A DNA stretch of 64,000 nucleotides from contig JAYFOQ010000001.1 in assembly GCA_034932485.1 (NCBI GenBank), forward strand, positions 22,370-86,369, given 5' to 3'. Position 1 is the stretch's first letter; every line of letters begins with the position of its first letter. Shown here piece after piece: positions 39,993-49,472 of the stretch. Below the pieces are notes generated by a model. The model searched no databases. It worked only from the letters and a program-made list of their open reading frames with translations, and had not been told where the DNA came from. The position numbers and the translations under genes were made by a program. The stretch comes from Gordonibacter sp034932485 (lineage in GTDB: Bacteria > Actinomycetota > Coriobacteriia > Coriobacteriales > Eggerthellaceae).

Positions 39993-42556
39993 CACAGGTG
40001 AACAAAGACCAGATGGGGTCGTCGGATACGACGGCCGTCTTCAACGCGCAGCGACGCTATGTGCTTGCGTTCGATACCGCGAACGAAGTTATTGCTCTAG
40101 GGGTCGGGGAGCTTTGTACAGAAAGTCGCACGGTGCGTCAGGTAGCTTCGGTGGAAGCTTCGGCTCACCGAGTTTCCAATACTCAATTGCTACCCCGTAT
40201 CGATGCTCTTCTTACCGAATTGGGTGTTACTCGCGACCAGCTGGCTTGTGTTGTGTGCGGGCGCGGTCCGGGCTCATTTACGGGTGTGCGTATTGCTATC
40301 GCTACAGCTAAGGGCATTGCCTCGGCATTGGGTGTGGCTTTGGTGGGCGTGTCTTCGTTAGATGCTGTGGCTTGGAATGTGCAGAGTGCGGGTGTGCGCG
40401 GAGAGCTGGCCGTGGTGGCCGATGCTATGCGTAAGGAAGTGTACCCGGTGCGCTACTGTCTAACGGACGAAGGTGTGCAGCGACTTGATGCAGATCGTGT
40501 GGTAAAGGCTGAACTTGCGGCAGAAGAACTAGCTTCAGCTACATCGCTTGAAAACGAGGGGCATCTACAGGTCGCTGGCGATGCGCTGGTAAAGTACACC
40601 GAGTTATTTTCTCCTGTGGGAATATTGCTGTCCGAAAAGTTTTGGGCTCCAACAGGCGCTGGCCTTTTGCAGGCACTGCAAGCTGCCTGGCATGCTGACG
40701 AAGCAGATCCCTTCGACGCTCTGCGACACAATCCAGCGTTCGCGTTGCCCGTGTATACGCGTCTGTCTGATGCGGAGGAAAACGAGCGCATTCGTTTGGC
40801 GAAGAACGACCCGAAGAATCTTGCTGTTGGTGTGCAGGAGGTGGCGCTGCGTCGTGATCAGCGTGCCAGTATGCACGATACGGCCATTCTGAATGCTCGA
40901 CCTGCGGCGGATGGTATCACCTACAAACCACTTGACGCTGTGCATGCGGGGTCAGTTGCGGCTCTGGAAATGCGCGTCATGGCATTGGATGCCTGGAGCG
41001 AACGCTTGGTGGCCGATGAATTGCCGCGTCCTGATCGTATCTGGTGGGCGGCATATGACGAGAGTGTCCTCGTTGGCTATGCCGGAGGCTGGGTTGTCGA
41101 CGGTGCGCTCCAGATTCTTAAAGTGGGCGTCAATCCTGCAAATCGCAGGCAAGGCATCTCGCGCGAATTGTTGGCGCGCGTTGCCGCCGATGCCCGCGAT
41201 TTGGGGGCCAAGGTATGCTCACTCGAAGTCCGAGCATCAAATGTTGGAGCGCAGGCTCTCTACGAGTCGCTGGGGTTGCACTCTCTGGGTGTGCGTCCTC
41301 GCTACTACGCCGATGGAGAAGATGCAGTCATCATGGAAGGTCAGCTTCCCGTGGCGCAACACGATGTTGCCGGCATGACCTTGCAGGTGCACGATTCGTC
41401 GGGTGAAACGTGCGCGGTTTCCCCTGCGGCTGACGCTGAGGTGGGGGCTACGACTGAGGCAGAGGCTACGACCGGCGTCGATGGTGCAAACGAGAAGGCG
41501 CATTCACCTGCGCTCACGCATCCGCTTATTTTGGCCATCGAGTCTTCCTGCGACGAGACGGCTGCCGCCATTGTGGACGGCAATGGCAACCTGCTGGCCG
41601 ACGTAGTGGCCTCGCAGATCGATTTCCACGCGCGCTTTGGCGGTGTTGTTCCCGAGATAGCTAGCCGTAAACATGTTGAAGCTATCTGTGGCGTTTGTGA
41701 CGAATGCTTTGATGTGGCGGCCGCAAAACTGGGCGTTGCGTGCCTCACCTGGTCGGATCTTGATGCGGTGGGCGTTACCTATGCGCCGGGATTATTGGGC
41801 GCACTTGTGGTGGGCGTTGCTTTTGCCAAGGGAGCAGCGTGGGGGGCGGATAAGCCGTTCATTGGTGTGAATCATCTCGAGGGGCATCTGTATGCCAACA
41901 AGATTGGTGCACCCGATTTTGCTCCTCCGGCTATCGTGTCGTTGGTGTCGGGTGGGAATACGCTGCTTGTGCACATGAAAGACTGGGGAGATTACGAAAC
42001 GCTCGGAGCCACTATCGACGACGCAGTAGGTGAGGCGTTCGATAAGGTGGCGAAGGCTTTAGGCTTGGGTTACCCTGGTGGTCCCGTCATTTCGCGTTAT
42101 GCCGCTGAGGGCGACCCGAAGGCCATTGCGTTTCCTCGCGCCATGATGCATTCAGGCGACCTGCGCTTTTCGCTTTCAGGCTTGAAGACGGCCGTGGTTT
42201 CCTATATCAATAAGGAACGTGCTGCCAATCGAGAACTCAACATTGCCGATATTGCTGCCAGCTTCCAGCAGGCGGTGGTTGATGTGCAGGTGAAGAAAGC
42301 TCAGATGGCATTGGTTCAAACTGGTGCGCGCGAACTCTGTTTGGGTGGTGGCGTGGCGGCCAACCCGGTGTTGCGTGATGCGTACCGGCAGCTTTGCGAT
42401 AAACTCGGCGTTCGCCTGACGCTTCCTCCTCTGAGCGCTTGTGGTGACAACGCTGGTATGATTGCATTGGTGGCTCTCGATCGCTATCGTCAAGGATTGT
42501 TCTTCGATCTCGACGCCGATGCGCAAGCCCACGTCAATCTGGATGAACCGTATTAG
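39989..42556 (+). CDS. tsaB-rimI-tsaD: TsaB-RimI-TsaD triple fusion
   Basis: One 855-residue protein with three complete domains. About 25-290 is TsaB (VLAFDTANEVIALG, CGRGPGSFTGVRIAIATAKGIASAL); about 305-460 is a RimI-type GNAT acetyltransferase (VGVNPANRRQGISRELL acetyl-CoA loop, SLEVRASNVGAQALYESLGL); about 505-855 is TsaD (LAIESSCDETAAAIVDGNG, SQIDFHARFGGVVPEIASRKH, NHLEGHLYANK with metal-binding His, SGGNTLL, GGGVAANPVLR). TsaB and TsaD transfer threonylcarbamoyl to A37 of tRNA; RimI acetylates ribosomal protein S18. An Ala/Glu/Thr linker joins RimI to TsaD. The 3' end overlaps the convergent MFS gene by 23 bases. Start GTG 39989 gives GTGA coupling with tsaE; GTG 39998 is possible. Confidence 0.93.
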   Translation: MTQVNKDQMGSSDTTAVFNAQRRYVLAFDTANEVIALGVGELCTESRTVRQVASVEASAHRVSNTQLLPRIDALLTELGVTRDQLACVVCGRGPGSFTGVRIAIATAKGIASALGVALVGVSSLDAVAWNVQSAGVRGELAVVADAMRKEVYPVRYCLTDEGVQRLDADRVVKAELAAEELASATSLENEGHLQVAGDALVKYTELFSPVGILLSEKFWAPTGAGLLQALQAAWHADEADPFDALRHNPAFALPVYTRLSDAEENERIRLAKNDPKNLAVGVQEVALRRDQRASMHDTAILNARPAADGITYKPLDAVHAGSVAALEMRVMALDAWSERLVADELPRPDRIWWAAYDESVLVGYAGGWVVDGALQILKVGVNPANRRQGISRELLARVAADARDLGAKVCSLEVRASNVGAQALYESLGLHSLGVRPRYYADGEDAVIMEGQLPVAQHDVAGMTLQVHDSSGETCAVSPAADAEVGATTEAEATTGVDGANEKAHSPALTHPLILAIESSCDETAAAIVDGNGNLLADVVASQIDFHARFGGVVPEIASRKHVEAICGVCDECFDVAAAKLGVACLTWSDLDAVGVTYAPGLLGALVVGVAFAKGAAWGADKPFIGVNHLEGHLYANKIGAPDFAPPAIVSLVSGGNTLLVHMKDWGDYETLGATIDDAVGEAFDKVAKALGLGYPGGPVISRYAAEGDPKAIAFPRAMMHSGDLRFSLSGLKTAVVSYINKERAANRELNIADIAASFQQAVVDVQVKKAQMALVQTGARELCLGGGVAANPVLRDAYRQLCDKLGVRLTLPPLSACGDNAGMIALVALDRYRQGLFFDLDADAQAHVNLDEPY

Positions 42557-43838
42557 GCTTCTTTTCAGTTTTGGGGTATACCGCTCGCGCAACAGCCAAA
42601 GCAGCAACCATGCAGGCCATGGCACACCAGAGAGACACGGTGAACCCTGCCGCCTCGTTAATGAACCCCCAAGCAGCTGCTCCGACACCTACCCCGATGT
42701 CGCATGCCAGTAAATAGAGCGCACTTCCGGCTCCCCAGCGCTCCAGGGGAGTATTCTTTACCGCGACGGTTTGATTGAGAGGCATGCTAATGCCTAAACA
42801 AACACCGTACACGATTCCTGCAACATAATAGGCTAGGTGATTAATCGAAGATACCTGCAGCAGGAGAAACGCTACGAGACCGCAGGATATAGCAACCGAG
42901 AATATCTTTAGGGGAGCTATTCTATCCATGAATGATTGAGAGCGTAGGCGGACGACAATCATGCTTAACGCCGAAAGCGTGTAAAATAAACCCGGATTTC
43001 CTATGCCAAGAGAGGTTCCATACAGCCCAACAAAAAAAATGCCAAAGCCGAAAACCGGACACAATACCATCATGGGAAGGGCCCCCGGCAAAGCGCGCCA
43101 TTCGAGGATATCTGCTAAGCGCAATGTTCCTGCTGGCTTTTCTGGCTGGTCTTTTAATCTGCGATAGGCCGATGTTGGCGGTAGCTTTTCTGGATGATGC
43201 TCGTAGCGACAGAGTATGGCTACCCCCAAGCCAATGGCAGCTATGCCAGCTAAACCCAGGTACAAGTTTTCGGCAGGTTTGGTAGCTACCAGTATGAGGG
43301 CGAGCGCTGGTCCGATTGACATAGCAATGGCTTGCCCTAAGCCATAATAGCCAATGCCTTCTCCCATGCGAGAGCGGGGAAGTATATCTGCGGCTGCCGT
43401 GGCCGACGCGGTAGTTGCTGCGGAAAACCCGATGCCCTGCATAATGCGGCACAGCACGAAAACAGTGTCGTTTGAGATAAACGCGGGTATACCGGTACCT
43501 ATTACCAATAAGACTGACCCAGCAAGTAAGACGCGATAACGCCCCGTTCGGTCTATGAGGGGACCACATACGAGGCGTGCTATAGCTGCTGCTGCCGAGA
43601 ATATTGCAGCTAAGATACCCGCGAATGCCGCACCGTTGCCCGTAAGGGAGAGATAGACCGAAGTGCCTGTGTTTAGCCCCTGCCCGGTGAGGTAGCAGCA
43701 AAGCGTTGTGGCTACGAGGCCGACAAAAAGCGGCGTCCAAAGGCGAGCTTGGTTGCTGCGCTCAGGCTTCGGTGTAGTTGCTTCGGAGTGATCCGCTGCA
43801 ACGGCTGATTCTGGGGAATGTTTGTTTTGAGGAGTCAT
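42534..43838 (-). CDS. MFS transporter
   Basis: A 434-residue major facilitator with about 12 helices. The polar N-terminal 35 residues are followed by PLFVGLVATTLCCYLTGQGL; RLVCGPLIDRTGRYRVLLAGS is the loop 2-3 signature, and LCRIMQGIGFSAATTASATAAADILPRSRMGEGIGYYGLG is typical of drug/solute exporters. The substrate is unknown. Its last codons overlap the end of tsaB-rimI-tsaD (42534-42556) on the other strand. AGGA is 7 bases before the ATG. It is downstream of ubiE/menG on the same strand. Confidence 0.88.
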   Translation of the reverse strand: MTPQNKHSPESAVAADHSEATTPKPERSNQARLWTPLFVGLVATTLCCYLTGQGLNTGTSVYLSLTGNGAAFAGILAAIFSAAAAIARLVCGPLIDRTGRYRVLLAGSVLLVIGTGIPAFISNDTVFVLCRIMQGIGFSAATTASATAAADILPRSRMGEGIGYYGLGQAIAMSIGPALALILVATKPAENLYLGLAGIAAIGLGVAILCRYEHHPEKLPPTSAYRRLKDQPEKPAGTLRLADILEWRALPGALPMMVLCPVFGFGIFFVGLYGTSLGIGNPGLFYTLSALSMIVVRLRSQSFMDRIAPLKIFSVAISCGLVAFLLLQVSSINHLAYYVAGIVYGVCLGISMPLNQTVAVKNTPLERWGAGSALYLLACDIGVGVGAAAWGFINEAAGFTVSLWCAMACMVAALAVARAVYPKTEKKPNTVHPD

Positions 43839-43905
43839 GCCTCCATCCTACGCTAGTTTACGACAAATGGCACTACGTACACTGCGAGGCGTCCTTTGTT
43901 TGCGG

Positions 43906-44652
43906 TTAAATCTGGGGCTTCATAGCTACATGTACAGCGGCGATGCCACCAGTGTAGTTCTTCCAGGTAATGTTTTGGAATCCAGCTTTTTCCATAAGGC
44001 TGGCCAAGCCCTTTTGGTCGGGAAATGCCTTGATAGAGCGGGATAGATACACGAATCCCTCACGGTCACCTGTGATAAGGCCACCCCAAAAGGGTATAAG
44101 ATGCTTCAGATAGAAGCTGTAAAGGGCGCGCCATAGGCGGTTTGGTGGTGTGGAAAACTCAAGACAGACCAGCGCCCCGCCGGGCTTCAGTACGCGAAAC
44201 ATTTCGGAGAGCGCTTGGTCTCGCTCGGGCATATTTCGGATGCCATAGGCCATGGTAATAACATCATAGCTGGCATCGTCATAGGGGATGGCCTGCGCGT
44301 CAACTATCTCAAAGTCGACTGGTACTCCCGCGCTGGCTCCCTTGTCGTAATGATCTCGAGCAACATGTAACATGTCGTCTACGAGATCGGTGCATTGGAT
44401 GTGGCGGGGATGTTTGGTTTGGGCCACAGTGAAGGTTACGTCGCCGGTACCTCCTGCAATATCCAGCACGTTATCGTTTTCGCAGATGGGAGCTTGTTTC
44501 ATCATGCCTGCTAGCCAAGTTTTGTATGCGCCAAAACTTGACACGGCGTTAAACCGCTCGTATTTCTTTGCAATGCTGGAGAATATGTCTTTCACGCGTT
44601 CGGAAGACAGCTCCGCGGGCGCTTCTTGGCCCGTAGCGGTGTCGATGCTCAC
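43906..44652 (-). CDS. menG: Demethylmenaquinone methyltransferase (UbiE/MenG)
   Basis: A 248-residue SAM-dependent methyltransferase that performs the last step of menaquinone synthesis. VLDIAGGTGDVTF is the SAM loop; FEIVDAQAIPYDDASYDVITMAYGIRNM and MFRVLKPGGALVCLEFS are conserved in UbiE/MenG. The GTG at 44652 has GGAG 9 bases before. It indicates that the cell makes menaquinone, the probable electron source of the exported reductases. Divergent from the helicase gene. Confidence 0.92.
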   Translation of the reverse strand: MSIDTATGQEAPAELSSERVKDIFSSIAKKYERFNAVSSFGAYKTWLAGMMKQAPICENDNVLDIAGGTGDVTFTVAQTKHPRHIQCTDLVDDMLHVARDHYDKGASAGVPVDFEIVDAQAIPYDDASYDVITMAYGIRNMPERDQALSEMFRVLKPGGALVCLEFSTPPNRLWRALYSFYLKHLIPFWGGLITGDREGFVYLSRSIKAFPDQKGLASLMEKAGFQNITWKNYTGGIAAVHVAMKPQI

Positions 44653-44783
44653 AGGTAATGCTCCATCGTGGGTTGGGAATCGGACGAGGCCACAGTATAC
44701 GCCACGTTGTGGGTCCTTGAGGCGACAGGAGGTCGTGTTTCAGCAAGAAGCGTGGAATTGGCGGGAAATCTCTTTTAGAACCT

Positions 44784-44789
44784 TATAAT
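44784..44789 (+). promoter_or_regulatory. -10 box upstream of the HelD-like gene
   Basis: A perfect TATAAT with a predicted leader of about 28 bases before the TTG start at 44823; no clear -35 box. Confidence 0.45.
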
Positions 44790-44822
44790 CGTCTTCAACC
44801 TTTCTTGACCCGAGGAGCACTT

Positions 44823-46946
44823 TTGCAAAACGATCCTATATTCGAAGAAGAACAGAGCAAGTTAAGTCGAACCTACAAGAAGTTGCAGGCCATGGGTCGC
44901 GATCTAGTGGCAAAGATGGACAAGAATAGTCAAGATGCCGCTTCCGACAAGCTTGCTATGTGTGATGAGGTATCCCCGAACTTTGCCAGTTATAGCGATG
45001 CTATGGAAACTTACGCCGACTATGCCACCATCAATCGGGTGATTGATGCTTACAACATTACCCAAAGCGTTGATGCCGAGAAGCTGAACAGTATTCGACT
45101 GCTGCTTAAGCAGCCGTATTTTGCGAAAGTTGTTTTGCAGTTCAAGCCAGAGGAAGATCCGAAGGAGCTCTACCTTGGTACGGCTGGTGTTTCCGATGAG
45201 GCCCGTCGCCGCTTGGTGGTAGATTGGCGCTCGCCCGTAGCAGAGGTGTACTACAATCAAGATAACGGTCCAACGTCCTATGAGGCCAATGGTCGAACTA
45301 TCGGGGTGGACTTGAAGCTGCGTCGTCAATTCGACATTCAGGCAGACACGCTTAACGCATACTTTGATACCAGTGTGGCTATTCAAGATTCGCTTTTGTT
45401 GGCATCGCTTTCGAAGCGCCGCACCGCGCATATGCAGTCCATTACTGCCACCATCCAGAAAGAGCAGAACCTGGTCATTCGCCATAAAGAAGTGCCTGCT
45501 CTTCTGGTAAATGGCATTGCGGGTAGTGGTAAAACCTCGGTGCTTATGCAGCGTATTGCGTATCTGTTTTACCAACATCGCGACGACCTTGACCCCCGCG
45601 AGGTATTTCTGCTCACACCCAACCCCGTATTCCAGCGCTATATCGACCAAGTGCTTCCCGATCTCGGAGAACGCAATCCGGTATGTCTTACTTGGGACGA
45701 TTTTCTGCGGCGCTTGATGCCACCCGATCGTATTGGGGGACAGGTGGATGTGTCCCTTGATATGCTGCGGCGTATCGACGCGGCCTGTTCAAGCTTTTCT
45801 TTTGATGTTCAAGACTTCAAAGAGGTGCGCGCAGAGGGAGAGAGGTTCCTTTCGGTTGGACAGATACAGCAGGTGGTGGCCAAGTTCAAGAAGATACCTG
45901 CTGGCCCGCACCTGGTTACGCTTGTGCGGGAAGAATTAGGCAAGCGTCTCGAAGGACGTCTAAAACAGCTGGCGGCATCGGACGACGTACTCGATGAAAT
46001 AGCAACCTTCAGCCCAGATGAGCAGATAAAGGTGTTTGGCGAAACGTTTAACGCACAGGATGAAGATGAAGTACGTGTATGGGCCCGACAATATGTAAAC
46101 GATCGTTATGCCGAAGCCATCAGGGCTGTCGAAAACGACGACTGGCTGCGTGTCGATCGTATTGGTATGCGATTGCTGGGTATAGAAAACCTGGTTCCCG
46201 TGGTGTGGTTGTACTTAAAAATGGTTCTGACGGGTCTTGGTAATGCGGATGCCAAATACGTGATGATCGATGAGGTGCAGGACTACACCGCTGCTCAACT
46301 GGTTGTTTTGGCACGCTATTTTAGACGAGCTCACTTTTTACTGTTGGGCGATGAGAATCAGGCCATCAATTCACGTACAGCGACCTTTGATGAAGTACGT
46401 GAGGTGTTTCAAGAGGTGCGTGGGTCGGTTGCTGAGTGTCGGCTTATGACTAGCTATCGCTCATCTCCCCAGATTACTGAGATGTTTGCACACTTGGTTG
46501 ATCGAGAAGTTCGCATGCAGATATCGTCTATTCAACGCGCAGACCTCGCACCCGTGATTCGGGATTTTTTAAGCGAACAGGAACATGAAGAAGCGCTGCG
46601 CCGTATTATTGAACAAGCCGCGCTGGATGAGGGACTCACTGCCATAATAGTGCCCCAGAAACACTTGGCAAAACAGTTGCAGAAAAAACTCGGTGAATGC
46701 GCACCATTGCTTATCGATGAGAAGGCAACGCTTCCGCAGCAAGGTGTTGTAATTACTTCGCTAAAGTATGCAAAGGGGCTGGAATTCGATCAGGTGGTTG
46801 TCCCCGATGCCTCCGAGCAAGCATTTCCTGATGATGCACTTTCCCGGCGACGCCTCTACACTACGGTGTCGCGTGCTACGCGCAAAATTACCCTGCTGGC
46901 CAAAGGGGAATTAACTCCTCTCCTGCGAGGGATGGAGCGGCTTTAA
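44823..46946 (+). CDS. HelD-like UvrD/Rep-family helicase
   Basis: A 707-residue superfamily 1 ATPase. The N-terminal coiled coil (about 1-60) is followed by a UvrD-like core: Walker A LLVNGIAGSGKTSVLMQRIAYL, Walker B YVMIDEVQDYTAAQLVVL, motif III GDENQAI, motif IV SYRSSPQI, and VVITSLKYAKGLEFDQVVVPD and RLYTTVSRATRKITLL near the end. HelD proteins of Gram-positive bacteria remove stalled RNA polymerase; that function fits the long N-terminal part but DNA helicase IV-like roles are possible. The start is taken at TTG 44823 because GAGGAG lies 6 bases before; a TTG at 44805 lies upstream. Confidence 0.85.
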   Translation: MQNDPIFEEEQSKLSRTYKKLQAMGRDLVAKMDKNSQDAASDKLAMCDEVSPNFASYSDAMETYADYATINRVIDAYNITQSVDAEKLNSIRLLLKQPYFAKVVLQFKPEEDPKELYLGTAGVSDEARRRLVVDWRSPVAEVYYNQDNGPTSYEANGRTIGVDLKLRRQFDIQADTLNAYFDTSVAIQDSLLLASLSKRRTAHMQSITATIQKEQNLVIRHKEVPALLVNGIAGSGKTSVLMQRIAYLFYQHRDDLDPREVFLLTPNPVFQRYIDQVLPDLGERNPVCLTWDDFLRRLMPPDRIGGQVDVSLDMLRRIDAACSSFSFDVQDFKEVRAEGERFLSVGQIQQVVAKFKKIPAGPHLVTLVREELGKRLEGRLKQLAASDDVLDEIATFSPDEQIKVFGETFNAQDEDEVRVWARQYVNDRYAEAIRAVENDDWLRVDRIGMRLLGIENLVPVVWLYLKMVLTGLGNADAKYVMIDEVQDYTAAQLVVLARYFRRAHFLLLGDENQAINSRTATFDEVREVFQEVRGSVAECRLMTSYRSSPQITEMFAHLVDREVRMQISSIQRADLAPVIRDFLSEQEHEEALRRIIEQAALDEGLTAIIVPQKHLAKQLQKKLGECAPLLIDEKATLPQQGVVITSLKYAKGLEFDQVVVPDASEQAFPDDALSRRRLYTTVSRATRKITLLAKGELTPLLRGMERL

Positions 46947-47040
46947 TAGGCTGCGGGTTATGAATTGGCTACAACTGCACAAAAATTGTCCGATTGTGAC
47001 GGTTTGTGAGGGGCGGGTGCGCATGCCCCTAAGCGGGCAT

Positions 47041-49311
47041 TTATCCCTTGCGATTGCGGAGTTTATCTAGTTTGCGAGCCTCGCGCGCGCCCTTTGCACC
47101 GCCGGCACCTTGCAAACCTCCGGCATCGCGAGGTATGGTGCGCTCGATATCGCCGCGTACTAGGGCTTCGGCGCGCTCGCGCTCCTCAGCCATCATCTGT
47201 TCTAACAGCGGGTCGGGCTCGACCGTTTGTGCAGCAATGCCCTGGATGGCGGGTGCGGCACCTGCTACGGCGGAAGTGCCAGCTCGTCCTGCTTCTAAGT
47301 GCGCATTTGCACGATCGAATGCTTCGTTCGTATTCTCTTGCGAGAAGCCCGGTGCCACCACGCTTCCGAAGGCGGCAACCTGTTCGCCGCGATCGTCGGA
47401 TAACGCTCGACCATCGCCCATTCCGTCCACCGCAAGCCCTTTGAACGTGCAATTTGCGGTGCCGTCGATGTTCCAGGCGGGTGAGAGCGTGCCGTTTTCC
47501 TGATCGGCGTAGTCGTAGTCGCTGCATGCGGGACGCCATTTGCCCGTGAGGCGTGAAGCGAAGTTGGCGGGCTCGTTGGTTAACCAAAGCTTTGCCAAGT
47601 GCTTTGCGTGCGTTGGTTTTACGTCGAAGGCCCAGTTTAATTCAGATTTTTCAGCCACAGTGTTCTCGGAGAGACGCTCGAATTCTTCCTTTAAAGCCCC
47701 CATACGTGCGTCGATGCGGCCCGTGCCGTTGTAGAGTACGTCGTCAAGACGGTTCATCTGTTCGCGTGCCTCGCGAATGCGTTTATCGGTGGCAGCAGAC
47801 ATACCGGCATCCAAGATACCATGCTCGCCTTTAATGCGGTTCAAATCAAGCGCCGCGTCATAGGTTGCATCCACCATGTCGTCTACGCTCATATAGGTGC
47901 TCTCGTAGTTCATAATATGTTTCCATGAGGGCAGAATCATGCGTTCACGGTGCTCTTCGAACGTGCGAGCCCGTAGTTTGTAGCCATATTTCTCCGGGTT
48001 ATCGAACGCGATAGAGCCCACGTCTAAAAACGGTGCCATAGGCGACGTCAGTACTACGAGGCGAGGATCGTAATTTACGCGTTCGTACAGGTGCTGCACG
48101 TAGGCACCTGTCTCGCGTACGCTTTCTGCCGTTTGCTTGGGAATACCGGTCATGAAATAGAGGTCAAAGCGCTCGCAGTTCGGATGGGATAGGGCATCAA
48201 CAATGGTTTGTTCCAGTTCGGCCATCTTGTAGTGACCCTTGCCGAATGCTTTACGCACGTCATCGTCGTGGCTTTCGGCCGAGATCTCTACCGACCAGTT
48301 GCCTAGGTTGTTGTCGAGCAGCTGATAAAAATCGTCGCCACCGGGCGGCGGTCCAAAGAATTCGAAACCGATGGGGTTGTGTACCTTGCCCTTCAGGCCA
48401 CAGATGAATTCATGGGCGTAATCCTCGCCAGCTTGCAGGAAGTCGTTCAATACGAATATGGGCCCCCATACGTGGTTCTGTACGTGCTGGATATCGCGAA
48501 TAAGTAGCTGGGGGTCGCGCCAAGCAACCCGCCTGCGCCCAAAGTGGTTCTTGAACGCATAAGCACTGCCACCGCAGGTGGCGCAGTTGCGTGCGCAGCC
48601 GCGGCACGTAAGGCCTGCGGTTACGGGGTAAGACAACCAACCCTTCATGGGTAGATAGCTGGTCATATCGTGATGTCGCAGCACACCTTTCATGGGGTAG
48701 GCATAATCAAGCGAGATGGCGTTCATGTCATCGGGTACCCAAGAAAGTGGATTAATATGCACCGCACCCGTGGCATCTTTCCAGGTGAGGTTTGGAATAT
48801 CTGATAGGTCACCGATGGGTGTGTGGGTCTTTGCCGCGCGCGATACGCGTTCTACTAACATGCGCATGGGCTCCTCAGTAGAGTCGCCGCGCAGTACGTA
48901 GTCAATACAATCGTAGGCAATCAAATCTTCGTGGAAGATGGAGGACGACAATCCGCCGAACGATACTGGCACCCGAGGGTGTAGTTGCTTCAGCAGCTTT
49001 GCTACCTCGATTGAGCCATGACAATGTGGCATCCAGTGCAGGTCGATGCCAAACATATGGGAGTCAAGGTGGCCGAGATTTTTCTCCACGTCAAAGTTTT
49101 TCTTGTGCAACATCATCGATGCCAAGTTATAGATGCGTGAACGTAGCCCATGGCGTTCGAAATATTCGCAGAGCGTGGTTAAGCCCAGCGGGTACATTTC
49201 GAAAATGGGTGTAGAAGGCACCATGTCGGATACGGGCCCGTACATAATGGAGCGTTCGCGAAAATCGTAGGTAGCGGGCGCGTGGATGAATGTTATATCA
49301 AGAGTTTGCAT
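47041..49311 (-). CDS. B12-binding radical SAM protein (TIGR04190/Ta0216-like)
   Basis: A 756-residue protein. Residues 1-160 resemble a cobalamin-binding Rossmann domain (FIHAPATYDFRERSIMYGPVSDM...PLGLTTLCEYFERHG...VPVSFGGLSSS). The radical SAM part has TAGLTCRGCARNCATCGGSAYAF with the CxxxCxxC site (CARNCATC), and the flow EFFGPPPGGDDFY, EISAESHDDDVRKAFGKGHYKM, LYFMTGIPKQTAESVRET. The CARNCATCGGS motif and the length agree with the TIGR04190 group, whose reaction is unknown. The last 80 residues are Ala/Arg/Glu-rich. No substrate peptide or pathway gene is next to it, which leaves its role open. No good ribosome site is visible before the ATG at 49311. Confidence 0.85.
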   Translation of the reverse strand: MQTLDITFIHAPATYDFRERSIMYGPVSDMVPSTPIFEMYPLGLTTLCEYFERHGLRSRIYNLASMMLHKKNFDVEKNLGHLDSHMFGIDLHWMPHCHGSIEVAKLLKQLHPRVPVSFGGLSSSIFHEDLIAYDCIDYVLRGDSTEEPMRMLVERVSRAAKTHTPIGDLSDIPNLTWKDATGAVHINPLSWVPDDMNAISLDYAYPMKGVLRHHDMTSYLPMKGWLSYPVTAGLTCRGCARNCATCGGSAYAFKNHFGRRRVAWRDPQLLIRDIQHVQNHVWGPIFVLNDFLQAGEDYAHEFICGLKGKVHNPIGFEFFGPPPGGDDFYQLLDNNLGNWSVEISAESHDDDVRKAFGKGHYKMAELEQTIVDALSHPNCERFDLYFMTGIPKQTAESVRETGAYVQHLYERVNYDPRLVVLTSPMAPFLDVGSIAFDNPEKYGYKLRARTFEEHRERMILPSWKHIMNYESTYMSVDDMVDATYDAALDLNRIKGEHGILDAGMSAATDKRIREAREQMNRLDDVLYNGTGRIDARMGALKEEFERLSENTVAEKSELNWAFDVKPTHAKHLAKLWLTNEPANFASRLTGKWRPACSDYDYADQENGTLSPAWNIDGTANCTFKGLAVDGMGDGRALSDDRGEQVAAFGSVVAPGFSQENTNEAFDRANAHLEAGRAGTSAVAGAAPAIQGIAAQTVEPDPLLEQMMAEERERAEALVRGDIERTIPRDAGGLQGAGGAKGAREARKLDKLRNRKG

Positions 49312-49422
49312 AGCAACGGGGAGTATATCGCATACCAGCTAGTCTGGTGTCTAAGATATGGTGGTTTTCGCATTCCTCACACCGATTGCCCTATGTGCTT
49401 TCGCGGGAGAACGTGTCGGGAA

Positions 49423-49431
49423 TGCTATTAT
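49423..49431 (+). promoter_or_regulatory. Extended -10 promoter for the amidohydrolase gene
   Basis: TGCTATTAT matches the extended -10 form (TGn then TATTAT), giving a leader of about 36 bases to the ATG at 49473. Confidence 0.45.
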
Positions 49432-49472
49432 ACGCATCACACGATTATCCTAAGAGATTAGGCGGGCCATCC

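Noticed and set aside
44904..45650. Long reverse-strand frame inside the HelD-like gene
   Set aside because: Antisense to conserved helicase motifs and lacking start signals.
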